A stretch of DNA of 64,000 bases from Sphingobacterium populi (lineage in GTDB: Bacteria; Bacteroidota; Bacteroidia; Sphingobacteriales; Sphingobacteriaceae). Location of the stretch: the NCBI RefSeq assembly GCF_001586775.1, contig NZ_LQXS01000001.1, positions 682,001 to 746,000 on the forward strand, written 5' to 3'. A program made the position numbers and the translations under genes. Shown here piece by piece: positions 1 through 8,721 of this stretch. Under the pieces are notes generated by a model, which ran no database searches, was not told the origin of the DNA, and worked only from the letters and a program-made list of their open reading frames with translations. The stretch's first letter is position 1. Every line of letters begins with the position of its first letter.

Positions 1-1
1 A

Positions 2-535
2 CACGCAGGAGCTAGCGGCATTGGAGTGGCAGCTATACAAATAGCAAAAGCACTTGGCCATCGCGTTATTATAACTGCGCGCAAAGAGAATCAATTAAAA
101 GTTTGTCAAGATATCGGTGCCGACGCTGCCATTCTACTGGATGAAGAATGGACTAAACAAGTACAATCGCTACGCGGATCGGTAGATGTGATTTTGGACA
201 TGTTGGGAGAAAGTACGCTGTTAGGAAATATCAAAGTACTTGGAAAGGCAGGGCGATTAGTATGGATTGCCTTTTTAACTGGTACAAAAGTCGTGTTGCC
301 GATTCCACATATCATGGAGAAACAAATTCGGTTAACGGGTAGTTTTCTACGTCCACAATCCTTTGATGTGAAAGCTAATATTGCTTCTGGCTTGCTTGAA
401 CACGTCTGGCCAAAGATTTCGCAAGGCAAGATCAAACCCATCATTGAAAAAACATTTTCTATTCAAGATGTTCATCAAGCCCATGCTTGGCTAGAAAAAG
501 GTGGGCATGTCGGTAAGATAGTGCTCACGCTATGA
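2..535 (+). CDS. Quinone oxidoreductase / zinc-type alcohol dehydrogenase family, C-terminal part (5' end outside window)
   Basis: This reading frame is already open at the window edge and runs 177 codons to a TGA at 533-535. It begins inside the Rossmann fold with HAGASGIGVAAIQIAK, the glycine-rich NAD(P)H-binding loop of the medium-chain dehydrogenase/reductase superfamily, quinone oxidoreductase branch. The rest follows the family: VIITARKENQLK, GADAAI, then a C-terminal segment ending GGHVGKIVLTL, which matches the usual end of these roughly 320-residue proteins. They reduce quinones or activated alkenes with NADPH in the cytoplasm. The GTG at 26 would begin after the nucleotide-binding loop, so it is an internal codon and not a start. 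The substrate cannot be told from this half of the protein. Confidence 0.85.
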   Translation, partial: HAGASGIGVAAIQIAKALGHRVIITARKENQLKVCQDIGADAAILLDEEWTKQVQSLRGSVDVILDMLGESTLLGNIKVLGKAGRLVWIAFLTGTKVVLPIPHIMEKQIRLTGSFLRPQSFDVKANIASGLLEHVWPKISQGKIKPIIEKTFSIQDVHQAHAWLEKGGHVGKIVLTL

Positions 536-609
536 AAAGTCCGCTGCAGCTCTACGCATGTATAGTGCTCTAGACCTAAAATAGGTTCAAATTTGATTTT
601 TTACGGAGC

Positions 610-933
610 CTACTGATTATCATCGCGATCGCAATTTGCACCGCATACGCTAAAGTTGTTGTACTCATCATAGGCTGCGCCTAACTTGCCCATGATGGTA
701 ATAATGCGATCAATTCGGACAGCAGTGCCATTATCCATTGTTACAAAAAGGCCAGATCCTGAGTCACCCGTCAATGTCATTGCTTGACCAACCGACTCTT
801 CTAGCTTATTTTGCGCATCAAAATAGAACACCTTACCATGTGCCTTGTCCGCTATCAATGTCTCAATGATCTCTTTGTATTCCCAAGCTACGGGAAGATA
901 AGAAAGGTTGTATGCTTGTTGCTGCTTCTCCAT
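610..933 (-). CDS. Small unknown protein, weakly Rof (Rho-binding antiterminator)-like
   Basis: This is a 107-residue soluble protein from an ATG at 933; an upstream in-frame TTG at 975 would add 14 residues but is less likely. I do not recognise it firmly. Its core, from YLPVAWEYKEIIETLI through KVFYFDAQN to LFVTMDNGTAVRIDRIITI, follows the order of small Rof/YaeO-type proteins: a short helix with a tyrosine and glutamates, a V-Y strand, then a strand ending in DGT-x-R-x-DR-I. That resemblance is by eye and could be a generic SH3-like barrel. The C-terminus holds two cysteines (VCGANC) followed by acidic residues. It is convergent with the oxidoreductase gene and divergent from the vWA gene, so it is probably transcribed alone. 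Confidence 0.6.
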   Translation of the reverse strand: MEKQQQAYNLSYLPVAWEYKEIIETLIADKAHGKVFYFDAQNKLEESVGQAMTLTGDSGSGLFVTMDNGTAVRIDRIITIMGKLGAAYDEYNNFSVCGANCDRDDNQ

Positions 934-1081
934 TCGTGTATCTCTGGGTAATGAACTTCTGATTTGATAAGACAAAGTTCGTCAATATAAGTTTTGAATA
1001 CGACCGTAACCTTCTCATGCCAACGTCATATTGTCTCGACCGTGTAGAAGAATACCAAAAATTATGTCGTAAATTTAAATC

Positions 1082-2200
1082 ATGAGCAAGGGGAAAAGAA
1101 ATACAGGATTTGTTTTCAAGCAGTACGAGGCTCCATTTCAGTCACCTTTCGACAAGCTTTTCGACATCTTCAAAGAGCTAATCACGCACACTTCTGGAGA
1201 TTTTGACGAAGCAATAGATTGGTTGCGGCAGCTAGATAAGGAATTCCACCTTACTACGCCCGAATATACCGTTGATGATTTTATAGAAGACCTCAAGAAT
1301 AAGGGCTACATTCAGGAGCGGGCGGATTTTGGTGGCAGCGGAGTTGGACTAACCTCCAAATTAGAGAAAGCGCTACGGCAAAATGCATTGGAGCAGATTT
1401 TTGGAAAGATGCGCAAAGGTATTTCTGGAAATCATAAAACGAAATACAGCGGGCAAAGTGACGAAAGTACGGGCGATTTGAGAAGTTATCAATATGGTGA
1501 CAATCTCGACAAAATTTCCATGACCGAAAGCCTAAAGAATGCACAGGTTAATCATGGAATTGGTGAATTTAGCCTGTCGGAGAACGATTTAGTCGTAGAA
1601 GATACCCAATTCAAATCGCAGATGAGTACGGTGTTGATGATCGATATCAGTCATAGTATGATTTTGTACGGTGAAGATCGTATTACTCCGGCCAAAAAAG
1701 TAGCGATGGCGTTATCCGAATTGATCTTGACGCGCTATCCTAAAGATTCGTTGGATGTTATCGTGTTTGGAAATGATGCATGGCCCATAGCAATCAAGGA
1801 TCTGCCGTACTTGCAAGTGGGACCATACCATACGAATACCGTTGCAGGTGTACAACTGGCTTTGGATATCTTACGGCGAAAACGCCATGCAAACAAGCAA
1901 ATTTTTATGATTACCGACGGTAAGCCAAGTTGCTTGAATATGCCAGACGGCACGTATTACAAAAATCCAATGGGTTTAGACCCGTTAATTACTAATAAAT
2001 GCTACAGTATTGCAGCTCAAGCGCGTAAACTAGGTATCCCGATCACGACCTTTATGATTACTTCAGATCCTTATCTGCAAGAATTCGTCGATGAATTTAC
2101 GGCTTCCAATCATGGCAAAGCCTACTACACCGGTTTAGGTGATTTAGGGGAGATGATATTCTCCGATTACGAAGATAATCGTAAGAAAAGAATACGATAA
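1082..2200 (+). CDS. von Willebrand factor type A domain protein, partner of the following AAA+ ATPase
   Basis: This 372-residue protein has a charged N-terminal region of about 170 residues and a C-terminal vWA domain. The metal-ion-dependent adhesion site is visible as DISHS starting at Asp188 (DxSxS), followed by the later acidic position in MITDGKPS. There is no signal peptide or membrane segment, so it is cytoplasmic. The next gene starts 84 bases downstream on the same strand and encodes a MoxR/magnesium-chelatase-type ATPase. Pairs of this kind act as chaperone-like remodelling systems in which the vWA protein recruits a client and the ATPase ring does the work, as in BchD/BchI or CoxE/CoxD. 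No client gene lies nearby, so the target is unknown. Confidence 0.85.
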   Translation: MSKGKRNTGFVFKQYEAPFQSPFDKLFDIFKELITHTSGDFDEAIDWLRQLDKEFHLTTPEYTVDDFIEDLKNKGYIQERADFGGSGVGLTSKLEKALRQNALEQIFGKMRKGISGNHKTKYSGQSDESTGDLRSYQYGDNLDKISMTESLKNAQVNHGIGEFSLSENDLVVEDTQFKSQMSTVLMIDISHSMILYGEDRITPAKKVAMALSELILTRYPKDSLDVIVFGNDAWPIAIKDLPYLQVGPYHTNTVAGVQLALDILRRKRHANKQIFMITDGKPSCLNMPDGTYYKNPMGLDPLITNKCYSIAAQARKLGIPITTFMITSDPYLQEFVDEFTASNHGKAYYTGLGDLGEMIFSDYEDNRKKRIR

Positions 2201-2284
2201 GAATATAAACTCGGTTTACGTATCTCCAATTTATTGGAAAGCGATAGCCATAAGTTGATTAAAAAACACAGAGATTACAGATCT

Positions 2285-3754
2285 ATGGAATATACAGAAA
2301 TCACAACATTTGGTGCATTAAAAAACGCCAATTATACATCAAGACATATTAAGGAAGAGCTACGTCAAAACTTGATAGCGAAAATCAAAAAAGGCGAAAC
2401 GGTATTCGAAGGCGTACATGGCTATGAAGATACCGTGATCCCCGAATTAGAGCGAGCCATTCTTTCCAAGCACAATATCAATTTGTTGGGTTTGCGCGGG
2501 CAGGCGAAAACACGTCTGGCGCGTTTGATGGTTAATCTTTTGGACGAGTACATTCCAGTGGTTGCCGGTTCGGAGATTAATGATGATCCCTTTGAGCCGA
2601 TATCACGTTATGCGATCGAGCAATTGGAGCAGCTTGGTGACGCTACACCAATAACATGGTTGCACCGAAGCGAACGCTTTGCGGAGAAATTAGCCACACC
2701 TAATGTCACTGTTGCCGATCTAATAGGCGATGTGGATCCGATCAAAGCTGCTAACCTTAAATTGAATTATGCCGACGACCGTGTGATTCACTTCGGAATG
2801 ATTCCACGCGCTAATCGCTGCATTTTTGTTATTAATGAATTGCCCGATTTGCAAGCACGGATTCAGGTGGCTTTGTTCAACATCTTACAAGAAGGGGATA
2901 TTCAGATCCGTGGCTTCAAGCTACGATTACCACTAGATATACAATTTATTTTTACCGCCAATCCAGAAGATTATACGAACCGTGGCAGTATCGTAACGCC
3001 TTTGAAAGACCGGATTGGTTCGCAGATCTTGACGCATTATCCTACTTCCGTAGCCATTGCCAAACGCATTACCGATCAGGAAGCTGGATTAGAGTCAGCG
3101 CAAAAGGAACAAATCTATGTACCCGAGTTGGCGCGCGATTTATTGGAGCAAATCAGCTTTGAAGCGCGTGAGAGCGATTTTATCGATGCGAAAAGCGGTG
3201 TAAGTACCCGAATGGGGATCACGGCATTTCAAAACTTACTAAGTGCGGCAGAATTACGATTGCTACGCACCGGAGATCAGTCTACAACGGTTCGGCTGAG
3301 TGATTTTATGGGCATAATTCCCGCTATTACTGGAAAGGTGGAATTGGTGTATGAAGGCGAGCAGGAGGGAGCGGCGACGGTCGCTATTCAACTGATCGAA
3401 AGTGCAGTGAAAACCTTATTCAACACCTTATTCCCGAAAGTAGAGAAATTGGAACGCGAAAATCAGCGGTATCCGTATGATGAGATCGTGCGTTGGTTTT
3501 CTGAATCGGATGATGGCATTCACCTATCCGACGAAGCGAATGATGCGGATTACCAGGCACAGTTAGAGCTGGTTCAACCGTTGCAGCAGTTGCTTACACA
3601 GTATCAACCCGACACAAAACCCGAAGATATCTACTTTCTAAGTGAATTTTTGCTGTGGGGACTTACACTTAATAATAAGCTTAGCAAATACCGCTCTGGC
3701 AACGGTTCACAGTTTGAAGACAATTTTCATGGATATCTTCGGGACAAGATTTAA
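2285..3754 (+). CDS. MoxR/magnesium-chelatase-like AAA+ ATPase
   Basis: This 489-residue ATPase starts at the ATG at 2285; a TTG 17 codons upstream also keeps the frame but extends past the usual N-terminus. The Walker A loop is GLRGQAKT at about residues 69-76. The Walker B strand is IFVINELPDL, with Asn where most AAA+ proteins have Asp. From memory this INELPDL form is typical of the subfamily, not a lesion. NPEDYTNRG and PLKDRIGSQ supply the sensor-1 and arginine-finger regions. The C-terminal 130 residues are acidic and probably helical. It follows the vWA gene and is very likely co-transcribed with it. Its stop codon abuts the stop of the convergent PepSY gene, with no room for a terminator between them. 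Confidence 0.88.
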   Translation: MEYTEITTFGALKNANYTSRHIKEELRQNLIAKIKKGETVFEGVHGYEDTVIPELERAILSKHNINLLGLRGQAKTRLARLMVNLLDEYIPVVAGSEINDDPFEPISRYAIEQLEQLGDATPITWLHRSERFAEKLATPNVTVADLIGDVDPIKAANLKLNYADDRVIHFGMIPRANRCIFVINELPDLQARIQVALFNILQEGDIQIRGFKLRLPLDIQFIFTANPEDYTNRGSIVTPLKDRIGSQILTHYPTSVAIAKRITDQEAGLESAQKEQIYVPELARDLLEQISFEARESDFIDAKSGVSTRMGITAFQNLLSAAELRLLRTGDQSTTVRLSDFMGIIPAITGKVELVYEGEQEGAATVAIQLIESAVKTLFNTLFPKVEKLERENQRYPYDEIVRWFSESDDGIHLSDEANDADYQAQLELVQPLQQLLTQYQPDTKPEDIYFLSEFLLWGLTLNNKLSKYRSGNGSQFEDNFHGYLRDKI

Positions 3755-4900
3755 TTAATTTACGGCAAATTGTTTAATCTTTGTTTTACGTGTGGTTTTC
3801 TTTTTGCGTTTATACCACCACACATAAAATCCGGTGATTGGTAAGGTAGCGCAGATCAAGCTGGCTAAGAAATATATAATTTTGGTGGTTATTCCACCTA
3901 TATAGCCCGTATGCAAGCCAAAGTTGGCGCGTGAGATCCATTCGCCACCTTTGGCTTCGCTCATGGGTTTAGGCGTATTTGGCATGAGCTCCAGTGTGTA
4001 GCGATTGAAACGTAAATCTCGCCAGCTACCATCAATCATGTCCGTACAAGCGTATATTATTTTATCATCTTCTTCTGGGATATGGATGATAACGGCATCT
4101 TTGTTTTTGCTGGCGATCTCCGTACGCACCTTATAAAATATTGAGTCGGTGATTGCTAAGGCGTCTAAAATATTCGTGTTAACGCTAGGTTGTACTAATT
4201 CCTCAGTGTTGCGTGGAGATCGCGGATATCCGCCTGCTAAATCCACAACCGTTTTTCGTAACCAAGGAAACGACATCATCATCGCGGTAAAAGCCATTAC
4301 TAGAGCGACAATCAAGGAATAGAATCCTAGCACATTGTGTAAATCATAATTAATTCTTTTCCAGTTACTTTTCAAGTTTATGGTAAAGCTTTGTTTTACC
4401 ATACGTTTATTCCATCGCTTTGGCCACCACAGGATGATTCCGGATAAGGTGATGATGAAAAAGAACAAAGTTCCCCAACCTGTAATTTGTCTTCCAATAT
4501 CAGTAGGCAACCACAGATGTCGATGTCCTTCATCCATAAAGTGGAAGAAATCTTCGTGATCTACTTCAGCGATTATTTGTGCATTATAGGGATTTACATA
4601 CATCAGGGTATCGCCGTGGTTGATACCAATCTTAATGGGTTTGCCATGCCCATAATACCAGAAACTTTCTATTTCCTTTCGGGGATATTGGGTTTTAATT
4701 TTTTGGTAGACTGTACTCGGTGGTAATAATTCTGTTTGTTGCGAATTATCAGGTGAGGCGCTGTAGAGCCAAGAATATTTGATTTCTTCCTCGAATACCA
4801 ACGCACAGCCAGTTATGGACAATATCATGACCACAATGCCTGATACTAAACCAAGCCAAAGATGTAGCCATGCATTTATCTTTAATAGAATCTTTTTCAT
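3755..4900 (-). CDS. PepSY-associated inner-membrane protein (XusC-like, siderophore/iron uptake)
   Basis: This 381-residue membrane protein starts at the ATG at 4900; a TTG six codons upstream is less likely. The pattern is the PepSY_TM family: an N-terminal helix (WLHLWLGLVSGIVVMILSITG), a periplasmic PepSY region with YQKIKTQYPRKEI and HRHLWLP, a second helix near LFFFIITLSGIILWW, then HNVLGFYSLIVALVM and a C-terminal helix before KRKKKTTRKTK. Such proteins sit next to TonB receptors and are thought to reduce or handle ferric siderophores at the inner membrane. The gene closes the iron-uptake locus, 87 bases after the DUF4374 lipoprotein. Gene order receptor, DUF4374 lipoprotein, PepSY protein equals the XusABC set of Bacteroides thetaiotaomicron. 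Confidence 0.85.
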   Translation of the reverse strand: MKKILLKINAWLHLWLGLVSGIVVMILSITGCALVFEEEIKYSWLYSASPDNSQQTELLPPSTVYQKIKTQYPRKEIESFWYYGHGKPIKIGINHGDTLMYVNPYNAQIIAEVDHEDFFHFMDEGHRHLWLPTDIGRQITGWGTLFFFIITLSGIILWWPKRWNKRMVKQSFTINLKSNWKRINYDLHNVLGFYSLIVALVMAFTAMMMSFPWLRKTVVDLAGGYPRSPRNTEELVQPSVNTNILDALAITDSIFYKVRTEIASKNKDAVIIHIPEEDDKIIYACTDMIDGSWRDLRFNRYTLELMPNTPKPMSEAKGGEWISRANFGLHTGYIGGITTKIIYFLASLICATLPITGFYVWWYKRKKKTTRKTKIKQFAVN

Positions 4901-4987
4901 TTTACACAATATCTTCAAGAAAAATCGGTCATAGAAATACCTTCCTGCAGCATGTGCGCAGGAAGATATTAGATAGATGTAGGGAAA

Positions 4988-6217
4988 TTATTTCAAGCGG
5001 TACAACATTGGCGTATCGCCATCAGCACCGTCAATACGAGCGCCGCGCGTTAGTTTATCCATATTAGAATCGTACTCCCACACGTACACGCCATCTGCCT
5101 TTGGATCATTTACTGCAATGTATGCTTTACCATTGTGTACTACGCCAGAGCGTGAGTTGCCCACTAGCGGGAAATCAAGTTTTTTTATGACTTGCTGTGT
5201 GTTTACATCAACGATTAAATATTCCCACATCGCAGCATACCACCAATCATTAAATTCCTTGATGTTAGTTTGCGTATCATGCGCACTAATCAGCAGGGCT
5301 TTACCATTACCGATGTAGCTAACACCTAATTGGTTGTCGCCACCACGCTGTGCACTGATATTGAAGAAATAGTTAGGGTCGATCTTGTTATCACCATCTT
5401 TTATACGATATATTCCGGTTGGTAAGCCAGCTTTGCCACCTCCTAATACGGGCATGGGAATCGTTAAGATATAAGTGTAGCCGTTGTCTTTGAAATTGCT
5501 AAAGTATGAGTTGCGTACGGTACCAAGCGGTGCCGACCGCGCATCTTCACCCGTTTCTTGGAAGTTGCTCAAAGTTGGGTAATCTACCGTACCGGTGTAC
5601 GACTTATCGTAGTGTACTTGCGTTTCTTCGTTATATAATCCATAACCGATAAATAGTTTATTACCTTGTGGAATTACGGAAAAAACGCGTCTGCTGTGCT
5701 TTTCTGGAATACCTGTTTTGTCAAATTCACCGCTTTTGGTGACTTCCATTTTCTCGACATCCACTACTGCGTAAAAGTTATCGGACCGCGCACCAAACAT
5801 CAATTCGGTATCGCTCAACCAGGCATGCCAACCGAGGTACAAGCTTGGCAATTGCGAGAAAGGAATTTCGCGGATGGTTTTCAAAACGCCATCTTCGAAG
5901 CGATATTTTCCAAATTTGTTCGAATTTGGGTTTACATGGTAGATATCACGTCCTTTTTGTACTAAATTCTCTTCCCAAGTCAAGATTTCCGATACGTTAG
6001 TACCTTTTCCTACTGGAGAAATCACACCACTCATCAAATCTTCGATAGGTAACATATAGCGACCATTGTCGGTTCCGACGATTACCGCAAATTCTGGGTC
6101 GACGATTTCGTCTGGAGCTGGCGAATCATCACTACAAGAGGTAGTCGTGAAACCGAGGGTAGCCAAAGCCATTGCTACGGCCCATGCCCATTTTTTCGTG
6201 TGTTGTAAATTTATCAT
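4988..6217 (-). CDS. DUF4374 family lipoprotein, XusB-like siderophore-binding protein
   Basis: This is a 409-residue exported lipoprotein. The N-terminus has a hydrophobic stretch (AWAVAMALATLGFTTTSC) with a lipobox cysteine at about residue 28, followed by SDDSPAPDE, an acidic post-cysteine run of the sort linked to surface export in Bacteroidota. The body has repeated short beta motifs ending in VYVWEYDSNMDKLTRGARI, consistent with the beta-propeller of DUF4374. In B. thetaiotaomicron the DUF4374 protein XusB binds enterobactin-type siderophores at the cell surface and hands them to its TonB receptor. Here the receptor gene lies 13 bases upstream and the PepSY gene downstream, which supports the same role; the ligand is unknown. 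A second, divergent copy lies at 8722-9942. Confidence 0.85.
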   Translation of the reverse strand: MINLQHTKKWAWAVAMALATLGFTTTSCSDDSPAPDEIVDPEFAVIVGTDNGRYMLPIEDLMSGVISPVGKGTNVSEILTWEENLVQKGRDIYHVNPNSNKFGKYRFEDGVLKTIREIPFSQLPSLYLGWHAWLSDTELMFGARSDNFYAVVDVEKMEVTKSGEFDKTGIPEKHSRRVFSVIPQGNKLFIGYGLYNEETQVHYDKSYTGTVDYPTLSNFQETGEDARSAPLGTVRNSYFSNFKDNGYTYILTIPMPVLGGGKAGLPTGIYRIKDGDNKIDPNYFFNISAQRGGDNQLGVSYIGNGKALLISAHDTQTNIKEFNDWWYAAMWEYLIVDVNTQQVIKKLDFPLVGNSRSGVVHNGKAYIAVNDPKADGVYVWEYDSNMDKLTRGARIDGADGDTPMLYRLK

Positions 6218-6230
6218 ATCAATGTATTAA

Positions 6231-8639
6231 TTAGTAAATATTTAAGTTGTAACGGAATTTTATGGAGATAAAGCGACCTGGTTTTTGGAGCTTAGAGTTG
6301 TCGTAAGCGATCACGTTCGTCAGGTTTCTGCCTTCTAAGGTGAAGTTGTATAAGCCTTGTTTGATCGAGTAGGTGATACCCGCATTCTGGATCAATTGTC
6401 TTGGAATGTAATAGTTGGTCGAGCGATCGCCTAGTTTCGACCAGGTCGTGGAATATTCATTGACGTACTGCATAAACCAATTGAACTCCAAGCGTGTGCC
6501 TTCACCCAAAATATCGTTCTTACCGATAATGAAATCAGTATTTCCATAAAGCCAAGGCTTATCTGGTAAGCGGTTGCCATAGGTTACTTTGATTCGGTTG
6601 GTACCGCGTACAAATTGTTCGCGATCGACCGCACTTTCGTAACTACCGTTGATCGTGAATTTTAATAAATCACCGTAGGAATAACTCATTTCCATTTCCG
6701 CACCTTCTACTTGGATACCGCCATAGTTGTAGTACTGACTAAAGTTTTCGGAGGAACCCGACACTACACCTGGCGGCGTACGGTGGATGTAGTTGCTCGC
6801 ATTGCGGTAGAATATAGCTGCAGTAGCGTAGATACGATGTATGTCTTGGAATTCACCATTGTAGAATACGCCTAGATTATAATTGTCGCTGCTTTCTGGT
6901 ACGAGATTAACGTTTGGATATACATCTACACCATTTCCATATAATTCAACCAAGGTTGGTAGGCGATAAGCATGCTCATACGAAGCCTTAAATCCTAAGC
7001 CGTTGGAAAGGAAATAACTAGATGCAGCTCCATACCCCATATAACTTTTGGATTGGCGGGTATCGCCTCCATCTTCATTCTCGACGCGACCACCAAAATT
7101 GTAGTACTTGGCAAAGACCTGATTACGCCATTTCTTGTCGAAGAAATCGTGCATGTAATTTAACCCTAAAATATTTCTGCTGACGCTATTATTCTGCCGA
7201 AAGCTATGGTTGTACGGATCAATCTCATTATAGCTCTTGCGATGATTATTGGTAAGTGAATGCGTGAGGTTTACCGTTTGCACCGGATTTATTTCGTAAT
7301 TAAATGTACTCTGTACTAAACTGTTGTATCCGTCGTAGTGCTGTATTGATTTAGTTAGGTTGATCTCGCCTGCATCTGGGAAATAGATGTCTGGGCGACC
7401 ATCCCAACGGTACACGCGGTACGAACTGGTATCTGTGACCACATTTTTATCATTGGCAAAGTTGGCAAAGATCGTGGCTGATAAGCCACGCGTAAATAGA
7501 TCCTCCTTGCGGTAGCGTAAACTGGGCACGATGCTGTTGCTCTTTTCGAATACATGGCCGTATACTTTTTGTTGCGTAGCACCAGTCTGTACTTCGTTGT
7601 ACACATTGTTATAGGTCAAGCCTAATACAAATACATCGGCCCAGCTTTTGCCCGACAAGCCGGCTTCTACCTGCGTCATATTGGAGCGATACGCATCGTG
7701 AAAGCGTTTGGCTGAGGCAATGGTATCAAACTGATTCGGATTGTCGCGGTTCACCACATCCAGGAATACACGCGCTTTTGGATTGGTGTACATGCGGTAG
7801 TCATTGTCCGAATAGTTGAAGAACGAGTTTACATTGACGTGTAAGCCTTTTTTCGGATCGGTAAAACTACCGCTCAATGCGGCACGGTGTGTATTGAAAG
7901 AACCGTAGCTGTAACTCAAATCAATTGATTTGCGGCGATCACGTTTGGTGATGATATTCACCGCGCCACCAAGCGCATCGGAAGTAAGGTGCGCTGGAAT
8001 AACACCTTTATAAACCTCAATGCGCTCCACGATGTTAATGGGAATGTTGTTGAATGACATGCCGCTACCGTAGGCTTCGATTGGCACGCCATCGATAAAG
8101 AACTTGATGTGATTGCCCGACATCCCATTGATGGAGAACGAATAGCTGGATCCCAAACCGCCTTGTTCTCTGATCTTTACTCCGGTACTGCGATTCAATA
8201 TCTGGTTGATATCCGTATTACTATTGGCATATTGCTTGGTTTCGATGACATTTACGCTGAAACCCGATTGTTGGATTTCTTTGGCTTTGCTGAAGCCTTG
8301 CACCTGTACTTGCTCGATGTGTTCGTCTGAATCTTCTAACGTAAAATTAATGTCAGTAAGAGGGGTTGTGCCTACGCAAATAGTTCTTTGTTGTGTTTTG
8401 AAACCCATGAGATGGGTTTCTAAGACGTAATCGCCCGGTGCTATTGCCTGTAAAATATATTTTCCACTAACGTCGCTCTGCGTTTGCTTGCTATCTTGAT
8501 TTAGGATGCGGATTGTTGCGCCTTCTGCCCCCTGATTATTTTTTGTTTTGATTGTTCCACTTACGGTAATTCCCTGCCCATATGACGCAGCCACTGCGAC
8601 GAACATTAGGAGACAAAGTCTCCATTTCAGACCCAACAT
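6231..8639 (-). CDS. TonB-dependent outer-membrane receptor, XusA-like (ferric siderophore)
   Basis: This 802-residue receptor has a signal peptide ending around VAASYGQG, then a carboxypeptidase-like regulatory domain (residues about 22-105; GTIKTKNNQGAEGATIRI, GKYILQAIAPGDY). The TonB plug follows (about 120-235, with the conserved end IPAHLTSDALGGAVNIITKR). A 22-strand barrel fills the rest and ends in the aromatic signature ISIKFRYNLNIY. A short segment with QVQVQGFSKAKE precedes the plug, the usual place of a TonB box. Both neighbours on this strand are DUF4374 lipoproteins. Together with the PepSY protein it should form an outer-membrane iron-chelate importer driven by TonB/ExbB/ExbD, which are not in this window. 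Control by the upstream ECF sigma factor is likely but inferred from position. Confidence 0.9.
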   Translation of the reverse strand: MLGLKWRLCLLMFVAVAASYGQGITVSGTIKTKNNQGAEGATIRILNQDSKQTQSDVSGKYILQAIAPGDYVLETHLMGFKTQQRTICVGTTPLTDINFTLEDSDEHIEQVQVQGFSKAKEIQQSGFSVNVIETKQYANSNTDINQILNRSTGVKIREQGGLGSSYSFSINGMSGNHIKFFIDGVPIEAYGSGMSFNNIPINIVERIEVYKGVIPAHLTSDALGGAVNIITKRDRRKSIDLSYSYGSFNTHRAALSGSFTDPKKGLHVNVNSFFNYSDNDYRMYTNPKARVFLDVVNRDNPNQFDTIASAKRFHDAYRSNMTQVEAGLSGKSWADVFVLGLTYNNVYNEVQTGATQQKVYGHVFEKSNSIVPSLRYRKEDLFTRGLSATIFANFANDKNVVTDTSSYRVYRWDGRPDIYFPDAGEINLTKSIQHYDGYNSLVQSTFNYEINPVQTVNLTHSLTNNHRKSYNEIDPYNHSFRQNNSVSRNILGLNYMHDFFDKKWRNQVFAKYYNFGGRVENEDGGDTRQSKSYMGYGAASSYFLSNGLGFKASYEHAYRLPTLVELYGNGVDVYPNVNLVPESSDNYNLGVFYNGEFQDIHRIYATAAIFYRNASNYIHRTPPGVVSGSSENFSQYYNYGGIQVEGAEMEMSYSYGDLLKFTINGSYESAVDREQFVRGTNRIKVTYGNRLPDKPWLYGNTDFIIGKNDILGEGTRLEFNWFMQYVNEYSTTWSKLGDRSTNYYIPRQLIQNAGITYSIKQGLYNFTLEGRNLTNVIAYDNSKLQKPGRFISIKFRYNLNIY

Positions 8640-8721
8640 ATTTTTATTTAGATTAATGACACATAAGGATGTTGCTTATGCCCTCATTAACCGAAGGTCG
8701 TAAGAGAAGAAAAATGAGAAA

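Noticed and set aside
2234..2284. TTG start for the AAA+ ATPase, adding 17 residues
   Set aside because: The ATG at 2285 gives the family-typical N-terminus, and the added residues are rich in His and Lys with no sign of conservation.
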